Shown here: positions 10,877 through 22,682 of the stretch, piece by piece | How the letters are laid out: every line of letters starts with the position of its first letter | Position numbering within the stretch: the stretch's first letter is position 1 | Assembly (NCBI GenBank): GCA_028752905.1 | Contig: JAQNBH010000010.1 | Location: 17,401,922-17,465,921 of the forward strand | Length of the DNA: 64,000 nucleotides | Reading direction: 5' to 3' | DNA from: Cladorhizidae sp. MBARI D1340-BT2 | Taxonomy: Eukaryota > Porifera > Demospongiae > Poecilosclerida > Cladorhizidae | Notes under the pieces: model-generated | What the model saw: the letters and a program-made list of their open reading frames with translations, nothing else | Database searches by the model: none | Told to the model about the DNA's origin: nothing | Program-made: the position numbers and the translations under genes

Positions 10877-12220
10877 CAAATGCCTCCACTGGAGTTGATT
10901 TCAGCCTTGTGTCATACTCCACTTCATGTCATACTCCACTTCTAGTCCACTTTGAAGGACAGGATATCTGAAAGTGAGGTCAGCTTTGATAGCTATAAAA
11001 AAAAAATGATTTAAAATTGTTAGAAATGGAAAAGAAAAAGGAAGAGTTGGAGCTTCACAGAGTCTTTTAAGATCTGTGACAAAGCCAAACTTATGATGTT
11101 ATGTATATCACAAGTTCAAGTATTGAATGTACTCTCTGCTTTGACTAATACCAAGCTGATGTGTCATCTGATGGAGTTCTATATATTATAGTGAAAATTG
11201 GGTACAGAATCATCATGTTTGCAGGGGATGCCTGAAGATTGTGTCTCTAAAAACAACGAGGGCTGGTTTTGATCAGTGATAGTATCTTTAGTGTGAATGG
11301 TTACTATAGGGTTGATATTTCGTGGACTTTTTGCTCATTTTTGTTTCCAATGCAAACAGAAATATGGCTGGTCTAGAATGGGTAAGGATCGTCACGTTTT
11401 GACCGTCACTGCGAAGTGAACTTCCAGGTAGAAGTTAGCACCACATTTCATCACTTATAAAATGCATTTTCTCTTCAAGCTATGTTTTCTCACCGCTGCG
11501 TTAAAACTCTTCTAGAAGAGACAGATTTCCGGCTTGTTCCAATTCAACAGCGGTTAACTAATGTTTTGTGCACTCTATTTTTTTCATCTTCTTTTCCCCA
11601 AGTTCTTATGTCATTCGCAAGGTCCTAGTATCAATTGAGAGTCAGCCAATTTCTCCTGGACCGTAGATCAGCTTTCGTTAGGACTACTAACTTGTACCTG
11701 GAAGTTCACTTCGTCAAAACGTGACGATCCTTACCCCTTCTAGACCAGATATAATTATTTCTGTTTGCATTGGAAACAAAAATGAGCAAAAAGTCCACGA
11801 AATATCAACCCTATAGTAACCATTCACACTAAGGATACTATCACTGATCAAAACCAGACCTCGTTGTTTTTAGAGACACAATCTTCAGGCATCCCCTGCA
11901 AACATGATGACGCTGTACCCAATTTTCACTATAATTATTATAGAAGTCCATCAGATGACACATCAGCTTGGTATTAGTCGAAGCAGAGAGTACATTCAAT
12001 ACTTGAACTTGTGATATACATAACATCATAAGTTTGGCTTTGTCACAGATCTTAAAAGACTCTGTGAAGCTCCAACTCTTCCTTTTTCTTTTCCATTTTT
12101 AAATCAGGTTTTTTTAAATAGCTATCAAAGCTGACCTCACTTTCAGATATCCTGTCCTTCAAAGTGGACTAGAAGTGGAGTATGACACAAGGCTGAAATC
12201 AACTCCAGTGGAGGCATTTG
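10877..12220. repeat. Head-to-head 5S spacer hairpin
   Basis: Bases 10,877-11,434 are 5S spacer in one orientation, and 11,435-12,220 are the same spacer in the opposite orientation. For example, the stretch around CTTCCAGGTAGAAGTTAG at 11,417-11,434 returns reversed near 11,688-11,705. The result is an inverted repeat with arms of roughly 540 bp and a loop of about 250 bp. It marks the outer border of the 5S array. Confidence 0.85.
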
Positions 12221-12681
12221 TTAACCAATCTTTTACCCCGAATAAAAACTCGTTCAATTAAGAACACACAAGAGAAGGCATGTTCGAAAGTACAAGCTGC
12301 ACTATTTCATTTCAGCCCAACTTTATTCCCTCCATGCGTAAAAGAACTAAACATCGATAGGCTTGTTCCAATCCACAGTGGTGCTCATTTTTCCCTTCAT
12401 GTTTTCCTCCAAGTTCTATATATCACCAAGTGGTGGCAGAAGGTAGTCGAAGCAGCATGGGTCGATTTTTTTAATACGATATATCCAATTTTTCCCTCCA
12501 AGTTCAATGGCAAACAAAATCTTGGCACATGCTGTTGTTTTTCCCTGATCCAACTGTTCAGCCAAGTGCAAATGCCAAATGTCTGACTGAATTCATGGTT
12601 CTATGCTTGCCGAGTAGAATTACTATTGCACAAAGTAAGAGGTGAAAAAGAAGAAGAAAAAAAAGAGAGAGGCCAGCAAAA

Positions 12682-12800
12682 AGCCTACAACACCTGCTGT
12701 TCCCAGGCGGTCACCCATCCAAGTACTGGGCAGGCCCAACGCTGCTTAACTTCGGTGATCGGACGAGAACCGGTGTTCTCAACGTGGTATGGTCGTAGGC
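12682..12800 (-). rRNA. 5S ribosomal RNA
   Basis: Consensus copy of 119 nt. Read on the minus strand it starts GCCTACGACCATACCACG and ends GCAGGTGTTGTAGGCT, with the internal control region (box A GAAGTTAAGCAGC and box C GGATGGGTGACCGCCTGGG) intact. A T-run follows the gene. Confidence 0.97.
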
Positions 12801-13103
12801 ATCCAGACACCACATTTCATCACTTATAAAATGCATTTTCTCTTCAAGCTATGTTTTCTCACCGCTGCGTTAAAACTCTTCTCTAGAAGAGACAGATTTC
12901 CGGCTTGTTCCAATTCAACAGCGGTTACTAATGTTTTGTGCACTCTATTTTTTCCATCTTCTTTTCCCCAAGTTCTTATGTCATTCGCAAGGTCCTAGTA
13001 TCAATTGAGAGTCAGCCAATTTCTCCTGGACCGTAGATCAGCTTTCGTTAGGACTACTAACTTCTACCTGGAAGCTGTGACGGTCAAAACGTGACGATCC
13101 TTA

Positions 13104-13696
13104 AACAAAAGCCACGAAATAAAATCCACGAAACAAAAGCCACGAAACAAAAGCCACCAAACAAAAACCACCAAACAAAAGCCACGAAACAAAAGCCACG
13201 AAAAAAAAGCCACGAAACAAAAGCCACTGTCCAAAGCCACTCTATATCCAAAGCCACTCTATGTCCAAAGCCACTGTTCCCTACTACATGTCTAGCCTAT
13301 AGGCAGTCCAAACATATGCTTCTCCTCTGTTCTTCCCTTCTTGGAGCTCTGCAGATATTACCAGCAGAGTAACCTTCAACAGATATACTAGCAGAATTTA
13401 TCCCCCCCCCCCCCCCCCCCCCCCCGCCCCCAAATCATGTGTTCTAGCTGTAGCTTAGCAAGGAGCTCAAACTTTCAGGACCTGATCTTTAGTGTGATTA
13501 AAGACACATGCTAGAGATGAAAATTGTGTACAGCATCATCGTGTTTGCAGGGGATGCCTGAAGATTGTGTCTCTAAAAACAACGAGGGCTGGTTTTGATC
13601 AGTGATAGTATCCTTAGTGTGAATGGTTACTATAGGGTTGATATTTCGTGGACTTTTTGCTCATTTTTGTTTCCAATGCAAACAGAAATATGTCTG
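13104..13696. repeat. Spacer block with 14-bp repeats, poly-C and inverted segment (left arm)
   Basis: After ACGATCCTTA come about nine units of AAAAGCCACGAAAC type, then unique sequence, then (C)24-G-C5 at 13,402-13,431. The segment at about 13,520-13,696 is ordinary spacer but inverted relative to its surroundings. It corresponds to four blocks in the plus-strand section. Confidence 0.88.
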
Positions 13697-14416
13697 CTAT
13701 ATAGAACTCCATCAGATGACACATCAGCTTGGTATTAGTCGAAGCAGAGAGTACATTCAATACTTGAACTTGTGATATACATAACATCATAAGTTTGGCT
13801 TTGTCACAGATCTTAAAAGACTCTGTGAAGCTCCAACTCTTCCTTTTTCTTTTCCATTTTTAAATCAGGTTTTTTTTATAGCTATCAAAGCTGACCTCAC
13901 TTTCAGATATCCTGTCCTTCAAAGTGGACTAGAAGTGGAGTATGACACAAGGCTGAAATCAACTCCAGTGGAGGCATTTGTTAACCAATCTTTTACCCCG
14001 AATAAAAACTCGTTCAATTAAGAACACACAAGAGAAGGCATGTTCGAAAGTACAGCCCAACTTTATTCCCTCCATGCGTAAAAGAACTAAACATCGATAG
14101 GCTTGTTCCAATCCACAGTGGTGCTCATTTTTCCCTTCATGTTTTCCTCCAAGTTCTATATATATATCACCAAGTGGTGGCAGAAGGTAGCATGGGTCGA
14201 TTTTTTATATACGATATATCCAATTTTTCCCTCCAAGTTCAATGGCAAACAAAATCTTGGCACATGCTGTTGTTTTTCCCTGATCCAACTGTTCAGCCAA
14301 GTGCAAATGCCAAATGTCTGACTGAATTCATGGTTCTACGCTTGCCGAGTAGAATTACTATTGCACAAAGTAAGAGGTGAAAAAGAAGAAGAAAAAAAAG
14401 AGAGAGGCCAGCAAAA

Positions 14417-14535
14417 AGCCTACAACACCTGCTGTTCCCAGGCGGTCACCCATCCAAGTACTGGGCAGGCCCAACGCTGCTTAACTTCGGTGATCGGACG
14501 AGAACCGGTGTTCTCAACGTGGTATGGTCGTAGGC
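14417..14535 (-). rRNA. 5S ribosomal RNA
   Basis: Full-length 119-nt consensus copy with an intact internal promoter and T-run terminator. It is the mirror partner of the gene at 45,348-45,466. Confidence 0.97.
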
Positions 14536-15778
14536 ATCCAGACACTACATTTCATCACTTATAAAATGCATTTTCCCTTCAAGCTATGTTTTCTCACCGC
14601 TGCGTTAAAACTCTTCTAGAAGAGACAGATTTCCGGCTTGTTCCAATTCAACAGCGGTTACTAATGTTTTGTGCACTCTATTTTTTTCATCTTCTTTTCC
14701 CCAAGTTCTTATGTCATTCGCAAGGTCCTAGTATCAATTGAGAGTCAGCCAATTTCTCCTGGACCGTAGATCAGCTTTCGTTAGGACTACTAACTTCTAC
14801 CTGGAAGTTCACTTCGCAGTGACGGTCAAAACGTGACGATCCTTACCCCTTCTAGACCAGACATATTTCTGGAAACAAAAATGAGCAAAAAGTCCACGAA
14901 ATATCAACCCTATAGTAACCATTCACACTAAGGATACTATCACTGATCAAAACCAGCCCTCGTTGTTTTTAGAGACACAATCTTCAGGCATCCCCTGCAA
15001 ACATGAAGATTCTGTACCCAATTTTCACTATAATATATAGAAGTCCATCAGATGACAGATCAGCTTGGTATTAGTCGAAGCAGAGAGTACATTCAATACT
15101 TGAACTTGTGATATACATAACATCATAAGTTTGGCTTTGTCACAGATCTTAAAAGACTCTGTGAAGCTCCAACTCTTCCTTTTTCTTTTCCATTTCTAAC
15201 AATTTTAAATCAGTTTTTTTTAAATAGCTATCAAAGCTGACCTCACTTTCAGATATCCTGTCCTTCAAAGTGGACTAGAAGTGGAGTATGACACAAGGCT
15301 GAAATCAACTCCAGTGGAGGCATTTGTTAACCAATCTTTTACCCCGAATAAAAATTCGCTCAATTAAGAACACACAAGAGAAGGCATGTTCGAAAGTACA
15401 AGCTGCACTATTTCATTTCAGCCCAACTTTATTTCCTCCATGCGTAAAAGAACTAAACATCGATAGGCTTGTTCCAATCCACAGTGGTGCTCATTTTTCC
15501 CTTCATGTATTCCTCCAAGTTCTATATATCACCAAGTGGTGGCAGAAGGTAGTCGAAGCAGCATGGGTCAATACGATATATCCAATTTTTCCCTCCAAGT
15601 TCAATGGCAAACAAAATCTTGGCACATGCTGTTCTTTTTCCCTGATCCAACTGTTCAGCCAAGTGCAAATGCCAAATGTCTGACTGAATTCATGGTTCTA
15701 CGCTTGCCGAGTAGAATTACTATTGCACAAAGTAAGAGGTGAAAAAGAAGAAGAAAAAAAAGAGAGAGGCCAGCAAAA

Positions 15779-15847
15779 AGCCTACAACACCTGCTGTTCC
15801 CAGGCGGTCACCCATCCAAGTACTGGGCACGCCCAACGCTGCTTAAC
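15779..15847 (-). pseudogene. 5S rRNA 3' part (nt 51-119), cut by a Ginger element
   Basis: Only nucleotides 51-119 remain; the sequence then continues into Ginger DNA. GCTTAAC is shared by 5S and element at the junction. One base differs from consensus (GGGCACGCCC). The first six 5S bases may survive on the other side of the Ginger fragment at 20,726-20,731. It is the mirror copy of 42,678-42,746. Confidence 0.9.
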
Positions 15848-15919
15848 AATAGCTACAAAGGGCATTATGATATATGAAATAATCAATAATTATTATTTTC
15901 ATATTATATATGTGTGCAG

Positions 15920-16635
15920 TTGATCTGTCACTTTGGCTGTCCCACCATAATCATCTCAGACCAGGGTCGTGAGTTTGTCAATCAACTTTCTGAGCATCTC
16001 TTTGCAAAAACACAAACACAGCACAGGGTGACATCAGCTTATCATCCCCACAAACAAATGGGCTTATCGAGCGATTTAACCAGACTTTATCCCATTCTCT
16101 GGTTGCTAGGATTGATGAAGATCAAACTAACTGGGATATGCTTTTAGACCCTATATTATTCAGCTATAGAGTCACCCGACAGAGCTCTACCATTCTCCTT
16201 TTTACATGATGTTTTGCCGTCATCCTCGTCTGCCCATTGATGTAGAACTCTGTCCACAAGAAGAACTCGATCTAGAACTTTCTGAGGAAAATATTGAAGA
16301 CACAATGGAAGCCCTATTTGAAATACAGAAGGAGATTGTTTCTAAAGCCACTTCCAACATTTCTCAGGCTCAAAAGAAGCAGAAGGAGTACTACGATCTC
16401 AAGCATTCACCTGCTGTGATGATGAATGAAGGTGTCCATGTCCTTGTTGAAAACACAGCACAAAAAGAGAGGAAAGGGGTAAAGTTCTTCAATAAGTGGC
16501 TCGGCCCATAATAATTATGTTGTCAACCGGCATGTTGGTAAAGGTGTTTATGAAGTCCAAACATTGAAGGGGACAATTTTGAAGAAGAAAATTAATGTAA
16601 ACAGGCTCAAAGTTTATAAGAAGAAAACTGCACAG
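15920..16635 (+). pseudogene. Ginger integrase exon 4, frameshifted (copy L)
   Basis: It encodes the second and third catalytic blocks (ISDQGREF and the AYHP...E region) and the GPY/F-like KWLGP motif. Relative to copy M there is a two-base insertion in the AYHPQTNG codons (about 16,050), a short deletion near 16,190 and an insertion of about eight bases at 16,510. The first catalytic aspartate exon is absent. This copy cannot give a functional integrase. Confidence 0.85.
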
Positions 16636-17216
16636 GTTAATGGCTATATACATATATTAGCTATAGAAATTATATAGAATGAAATGAAAGTTATTTGTTT
16701 GTATCATGCACTTTCAAAAAAGAATTTAAATGGAAAAAAATAGATGAAATGTACAATAACTGCCATGCAAGGCACTGGAAAGCCATTGCAATGTACTTTT
16801 GTTTTGTTGAAGTGTCCAGGCCATCAAGCATCATCTGAGGAGCAGAGAAGGGAGTCAGGTTTTGTAGAGAAGCATGTAGAAGACCAGCACCATCCAGAAG
16901 ACCCTAAGGAGAGTGAGTTGAATATTTTATGCAACCAATACAAAGCTGTCTCTGTACAATAGAAACTGCTGCAATATCATATTATCATTACATGTAGGTG
17001 ATCTAGTGCAAACTACTCTGATTAGCAAGAGTGATGGGAATGTGGTGGAGAGGCATATCCAGCAGCCTCCAGAGGAGCATTCCAATGGAAGGCAGATGGA
17101 AACTCCTGTGGCAGAGAGTGTCCCTTTAAAAGGACCTCTGAAGAGAAGTGGTAAGCAGTATGCCAACTACACAAAAAAAGTCTGAATGCCATTACATAAC
17201 AATTTTCCTTCATAGA

Positions 17217-17805
17217 ATTGGTAAAGGGATTGAGGAACAAACTGCCATCACAGAAGCATGCGAGGTCAGGAGACTGCCACTTCACCCAGCCCAGGAAAAG
17301 AAGCAAGACCCTAAAAGCATTAGGGAAGACCTCAAGAGAGGGAAACAGCTCACTGATGAACATGTGAACCTTGCACAAAGAATCCTCAAAGAGCAATTTC
17401 CATCCCTGGGTGGTTTGCAAAATTGTCTTTTTTTCACAGAATTATGGATTTGTCCCACAAAACCAAGAATCCATACAGATACATAATGTGGATGGAAACC
17501 ACTGGTGTGTTACACCATCGAAGGGAGATCAAGTCAGGATATATGACAGCCATATGACTGGCCATCTTAGCTCTTCATTGAGTCACCAAATTGCCCAAAT
17601 ATACCGTCCCTTGGTAGACACCGGTAACGACGATGAAGATCCTGAGATGATTGTCATTATGGCCGATGTGCAACAGCAAGTGGGCTCCACTGACTGTGGA
17701 ATTTTTGCCCTTGTGTTTGCACTACATTTGGCACTAGGCGAGGATCCATCCTTCTTTATTTTCGACCAGAAAGTAATGCGTCCTCACCTGATGAAGTAAT
17801 AAAAA
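17217..17805 (+). pseudogene. Ginger Ulp1-like cysteine protease exon (copy L)
   Basis: The upstream part encodes LTDEHVNLAQRILKEQF, followed after a one-base frame change by the protease core: NHW (catalytic His), IYDSH (Asp) and QQVGSTDCGIF (Cys). The frame change is at a run of seven T (17,428-17,434) and is present in all three Ginger copies. A donor site at 17,794-17,800 (ATGAA|GTAATA) leads in frame to the PHD exon. The element is truncated, so this copy is classed as non-functional. Confidence 0.8.
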
Positions 17806-17897
17806 TTATTATTATAAAAGTTATATTTTGGTGACCCATTATATATGCATCACATGACATAATTATTGTACAATCTTATTTTATTCCGTCTATTAGG

Positions 17898-18155
17898 TGT
17901 TTTCACAGTAAGAGTTTAGTTCCTTTTCCTCGAAAAAAAGTGACCCAGATGCCCAAACATCTCTCTGGCATTGGCGATTCACTACCGTTCCAGCGGATTG
18001 AACTGTATTGCACATGCTTAATGCCGGAAGACTATGGGGACATGATCGGTTGCGATGGCTGCAATCATTGGTTCCACCAGAAGTGTGTAGGCCTAACTCA
18101 ACCACCTGTTGAGGAACAGTGGATGTGTAAGGCTTGCAGCAGCTCCCTACAGTAA
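17898..18155 (+). CDS. Ginger C-terminal PHD-finger exon (copy L)
   Basis: Following a TATTAG acceptor, the exon completes the codon split by the Ulp1-exon donor and encodes a PHD finger: LYCTCLMPEDYGDMIGCDGC, NHWFHQKCVGL and EQWMCKAC, with the Cys4-His-Cys3 order. It ends SSSLQ and a stop. A PHD finger reads histone H3 tails in other proteins; here it could guide integration, which is inference. The parent element is dead. Confidence 0.8.
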   Translation, partial: CFHSKSLVPFPRKKVTQMPKHLSGIGDSLPFQRIELYCTCLMPEDYGDMIGCDGCNHWFHQKCVGLTQPPVEEQWMCKACSSSLQ

Positions 18156-18697
18156 CTTGCTATCAAACTTGTTCTCCAGGAGGATCAACTTTCTATCAAA
18201 GTTATTATATTATTACACTTATATGGATGCAAATGAAAGTCTATTATTATTATTATTATTATTATTAAATTTATATATCACACCAGGATAGGTGTATGAG
18301 TATATACAGTGTACATAACTATGAAGATGAGATTAGGTGGTACAAGTGGACAAGGAAATTACAACTGAATCTATTAGGTTCATTGAGAGTGTTTAGGATG
18401 ATTGTGCAGATCTAATATCTCTAATGACTTTGGAACAAAAGTTATCTCGAATGGAGTAATACTTACAGAAATGTGAACCATATTTTAAATTATAACCTAG
18501 AAATGTAAAACAAGAATTAGCAGATTTATATAATACATACTTAACTAAATTTGATGGACATGTCTGTGAGGAGGAGAAAAGAGTGGAAGAGCGTTTCAAG
18601 GTTGTGTTGAATAAACTGTCTAAATTTGCAGTACAATGAACAATTCTTGTGTGTGAGTTGTAAGGCAATTTCCATATTCTTCTTAAAATCTTATTAA

Positions 18698-20251
18698 CTC
18701 TTAGACCGCCTTAGCTTTTATTGATAATTAAACCCCGAGCTTTTTCAAACCCAATAACCGCCGTTTTTTAATTAACCAAAAAACACCGATTTTTAATCAA
18801 CGCCTTTTTTTGGTCAGTCAGCTGATTTATCACCAGATCTAGGCAGGATGCAAGTCGATCATTACCATTTACAGAACGTAAAGAAGTAAAGTTTCTCCAA
18901 AGTAAGTTGAGTACTTTGATATTAGTTATTGGGTCAGTTTAGCTTGTGTATAGGCTTCTGTCAACTAGCTAGCTAGCTATGGAGAATTAGCGCTATCTCT
19001 GGGATGAACTAAAGGTTCCTAGTTACAGATACTGTGTAGTGTAGATAGCTATGCTAGACACGCTAATTATTATAGGCTTCTGCCAACTAGCTAGATAGCT
19101 ATGGAGTATTAGCGCTATCTCTGGGATGAACTAAAGGTTCCTAGTTACAGATGCTGTGTAGTGTAGATAGCTAAGCTAGAAACAAAAAGCGCTGGCTATA
19201 TGTTAGCTCCTTCTAGTATTTAGAACTGTTGTACAGAGATAGAAACACTAGCTTGTCTATAGGCTTCTGGCATCTAGCTAGCTAGCTATGGAATATTAGC
19301 GCTATCTCTGAGATAAACAAAGGGTTCCTAGCTACAGCTGCTGTGTAGTGTGATAGCTACGCTAAGCTAGATATGCTAAGCTAGATACACTAAGGGCTGG
19401 CTGTATGTTAGCTCCTCTGGTCTGTTTTACGTAGGGAGAAACACTAAGCGCTGGCATTTTCTTATCTCCTACTGATATTTAGTGCTCTAGCACCGCTAAA
19501 TACTAGGAAACTGCCAGATCATAGTTTAGCTCATGAACTAACCTATCATTATTACTTCATTGTATACTTTGTGGATATCATTATAGTGATGAAGATATAG
19601 TCTGATTCGACTGCTGGAGCTGGAAGAGGTCTGGCTGACAGTTGCACTGCTGGAACTGGAAGAGATACTACTAGCGGCACTACAAACCCTAACACAACCT
19701 CCACCAACACCACCACTATCAACACCACCATCCACAGCACGGATAGCATCATCATCACTACCACTATAACCTTCTTCAACATATCCATCAAAATCTTCAT
19801 CACTGGCTTCAGCATCTAATAATCTTATAATCATCTGTGTTATATCTCTCCATCATTTGTAACTCACTTCAGTGTACTTGCCTACTTCAAAGAATATCTA
19901 AAAACAAAACAACAGCCAGCTAGCTGTCTGTATCCTATGTCAAAAGAGATCTCTCAGATCAACTACGAAGTGCAGCTGTAAGAATAAGCAGCTGCGCAAT
20001 AAACCAATAAACGCTAATGTAAATCAATTATAACGCACTTCAATGTACTTGCCTACTTAAAAAAATATCTTTAAAAAACAACAGCAGCCAGCTAGCTATC
20101 GGTATACTTTCTCAAAAGAACAAGAACAGATCTCTCAGATAAAATACAAAGTGCAGCTGTAAGAATAACCAGCTACGCAACAAACGCTAATAAAAATTTA
20201 CATAGCGTGTGAGAGTAGATTTCAATTGGCGTGTATAGACGGCGTTCTAAG
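18698..20251 (-). mobile_element. piggyBac-like non-autonomous element
   Basis: It interrupts sequence that is continuous in copy R. The left end reads TTAA|CTCTTAGACCGCC and the right end, read inward, CTTAGAACGCCG, an inverted repeat of piggyBac type at a TTAA target (the right TTAA appears eroded). Inside are three diverged tandem copies of a 120-185 bp unit starting TATAGGCTTCTG (18,949, 19,071, 19,258) and two copies of a unit of about 150 bp (19,860 and 20,035). Confidence 0.6.
19538..19834 (-). pseudogene. Acidic/Ser-rich open frame in piggyBac-like element
   Basis: A 98-codon frame with an acidic start (DAEASDEDFDGYVEEGYSGS) and a Gly/Ser-rich remainder. Many piggyBac transposases begin with such an acidic stretch, and the frame points inward from the right terminal repeat. 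It is therefore plausibly the remnant N-terminus of a deleted transposase. No catalytic region follows, and low-complexity chance is possible. Confidence 0.35.
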
Positions 20252-21976
20252 ATATTTCCAGTCCATTCAATGCTTTAGATGACAGTATCCAGAGAGCACT
20301 TCCATACAATGACAAGCAGAAGGAACGAAAGAGGTATGTTAGGACAATAGGAGAGAGGTTAGGGAAGGAACATAGAAGAGAGTTTGCTTTTCTAACCATA
20401 TCTCTACCTTTTGATAGAATATCCTTATCATCACAAAGGTTGTACGTCAGTATAATTATGTCCAAGGTGTGTTACTTCAGTTGAGAGAAGTAAGCGATGA
20501 CCACGGAAGAGAATAGATGTTCAATTTGCTATCAAACTTGTTATATGATATATCTACACTTATAATGGATGCAAATGAAAGTCTCTTGGCACTTAAAATA
20601 AAAGTCTTGCTGGGCGGACGCTATTCGATAGCATTTCCACGCGCATTTACTTTATCTATAAACGTCCCCCGGACGCTTTTTCTAAATAATAACGTCCGGG
20701 TAGGACGTAAATCTACTAGGACGCAGTAGGCATCCAGACACCACATTTCATCACTTATAAAATGCATTTTCTCTTCAAGCTATGTTTTCTCACCGCTGCG
20801 TTAAAACTCTTCTAGAAGAGACAGATTTCCGGCTTGTTCCAATTCAACAGCGGTTACTAATGTTTTGTGCACTCTATTTTTTTCATCTTCTTTTCCCCAA
20901 GTTCTTATGTCATTCGCAAGGTCCTAGTTTCAATTGAGAGTCAGCCAATTTCTCCTGGACCGTAGATCAGCTTTCGTTAGGACTACTAACTTCTACCTGG
21001 AAGTTCACTTCGCAGTGACGGTCAAAACGTGACGATCCTTACCCCTTCTAGACCAGACATATTTCTGTTTGCATTGGAAACAAAAATGAGCAAAAAGTCC
21101 ACGAAATATCAACCCTATAGTAACCATTCACACTAAGGATACTATCACTGATCAAAACCAGCCCTCGTTGTTTTTAGAGACACAATCTTCAGGCATCCCC
21201 TGCAAACATGATGATGCTGTACACAATTTTCACTATATAGAACTCCATCAGATGACACATCAGCTTGGTATTAGTCGAAGCAGAGAGTACATTCAATACT
21301 TGAACTTGTGATATACATAACATCATAAGTTTGGCTTTGTCACAGATCTTAAAAGACTGTGAAGCTCCAACTCTTCCTTTTTCTTTTCCATTTTTAAATC
21401 AGGTTTTTTTTAATAGCTATCAAAGCTGACCTCACTTTCAGATATCCTGTCCTTCAAAGTGGACTAGAAGTGGAGTATGACACAAGGCTGAAATCAACTC
21501 CAGTGGAGGCATTTGTTAACCAATCTTTTACCCCGAATAAAAACTCGTTCAATTAAGAACACACAAGAGAAGGCATGTTCGAAAGTACAAGCTGCACTAT
21601 TTCATTTCAGCCCAACTTTATTCCCTCCATGCGTAAAAGAACTAAACATCGATAGGCTTGTTCCAATCCACAGTGGTGCTCATTTTTCCCTTCATGTTTT
21701 CCTCCAAGTTCTATATATCACCAAGTGGTGGCAGAAGGTAGTCGAAGCAGCATGGGTCGATTTTTTAAATACGATATATCCAATTTTTCCCTCCAAGTTC
21801 AATGGCAAACAAAATCTTGGCACATGCTGTTGTTTTTCCCTGATCCAACTGTTCAGCCAAGTGCAAATGCCAAATGTCTGACTGAATTCATGGTTCTACG
21901 CTTGCCGAGTAGAATTACTATTGCACAAAGTAAGAGGTGAAAAAGAAGAAGAAAAAAAAGAGAGAGGCCAGCAAAA

Positions 21977-22095
21977 AGCCTACAACACCTGCTGTTCCCA
22001 GGCGGTCACCCATCCAAGTACTGGGCAGGCCCAACGCTGCTTAACTTCGGTGATCGGACGAGAACCGGTGTTCTCAACGTGGTATGGTCGTAGGC
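21977..22095 (-). rRNA. 5S ribosomal RNA
   Basis: Full 119-nt consensus copy, about 590 bp from the 5' LTR of the Gypsy element inserted in its upstream spacer. Confidence 0.97.
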
Positions 22096-22682
22096 ATCCA
22101 GACATCACATTTCATCACTTATAAAATGCATTTTCTCTTCAAGCTATGTTTTCTCACCGCTGCGTTAAAACTCTTCTCTAGAAGAGACAGATTTCCGGCT
22201 TGTTCCAATTCAACAGCGGTTACTAATGTTTTGTGCACTCTATTTTTTCCATCTTCTTTTCCCCAAGTTCTTATGTCATTCGCAAGGTCCTAGTATCAAT
22301 TGAGAGTCAGCCAATTTCTCCTGGACCGTAGATCAGCTTTCGTTAGGACTACTAACTTCTACCTGGAAGCTGTGACGGTCAAAACGTGACGATCCTTACC
22401 CCTTCTAGACCAGACATATTTCTGTTTGCATTGGAACAAAAATGAGCAAAAAGTCCACGAAATATCAACCCTATAGTAACCATTCACACTAAGGATACTA
22501 TCACTGATCAAAACCAGCCCTCGTTGTTTTTAGAGACACAATCTTCAGGCATCCCCTGCAAACATGATGATGCTGTACACAATTTTCACTATATAGAACT
22601 CCATCAGATGACACATCAGCTTGGTATTAGTCGAAGCAGAGAGTACATTCAATACTTGAACTTGTGATATACATAACATCAT

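Larger units (their letters stand above)
18242..20520 (-). mobile_element. LINE 3' fragment nested in Ginger copy L (interrupted)
   Basis: On the minus strand this is a 5'-truncated non-LTR retrotransposon ending in an (ATT)n-type tail at 18,242-18,268. The coding remnant encodes the C-terminal tail of a LINE reverse transcriptase (IVHCTANLDSLFNTTLKRS). It is split by the piggyBac-like element at 18,698-20,251. Near-copies of a target stretch (GGATGCAAATGAAAGTCT with A/T-rich neighbours) lie on both sides. Confidence 0.75.
15848..20725 (+). mobile_element. Ginger1-type transposon, partial copy L, with nested insertions
   Basis: This copy begins inside intron 3 of the transposase gene and runs through integrase, Ulp1 and PHD exons to the 3' inverted repeat. 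That repeat is cut about 20 bp short of the tip (ends ...CTAGGACGCA). It carries the same internal LINE fragment as the other two copies (tail at about 18,242), here interrupted by a 1.55-kb piggyBac-like element. The integrase and 5S breakpoint are shared with copy R at 39,331-42,684 in mirror orientation, so the two are duplicates of one locus. Confidence 0.9.

Noticed and set aside
12218..12586. Recurrent 119-126-codon frame in the 5S spacer (also near 15,324, 21,513, 30,707, 38,470, 42,842, 44,192, 49,637, 54,716, 60,191, 61,954)
   Set aside because: It follows the spacer repeat, is broken or altered in some units by small indels, and has no domain or codon-level conservation. Near-identity of units explains its recurrence.
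12626..12829. 67-codon frame running antisense across 5S genes
   Set aside because: It is simply the complement of the 5S gene and its terminator.
13091..13372. Lys/Pro/Asn-rich frame of 93-102 codons in the poly-G block units
   Set aside because: It is translation of the 14-bp tandem repeat; low complexity, no homology recognised.
16744..16962. 72-codon frame starting at an ATG upstream of the Ginger linker (three copies)
   Set aside because: It overlaps a likely intron/exon border; the distal part is probably a transposase linker exon, so it is not a separate gene.
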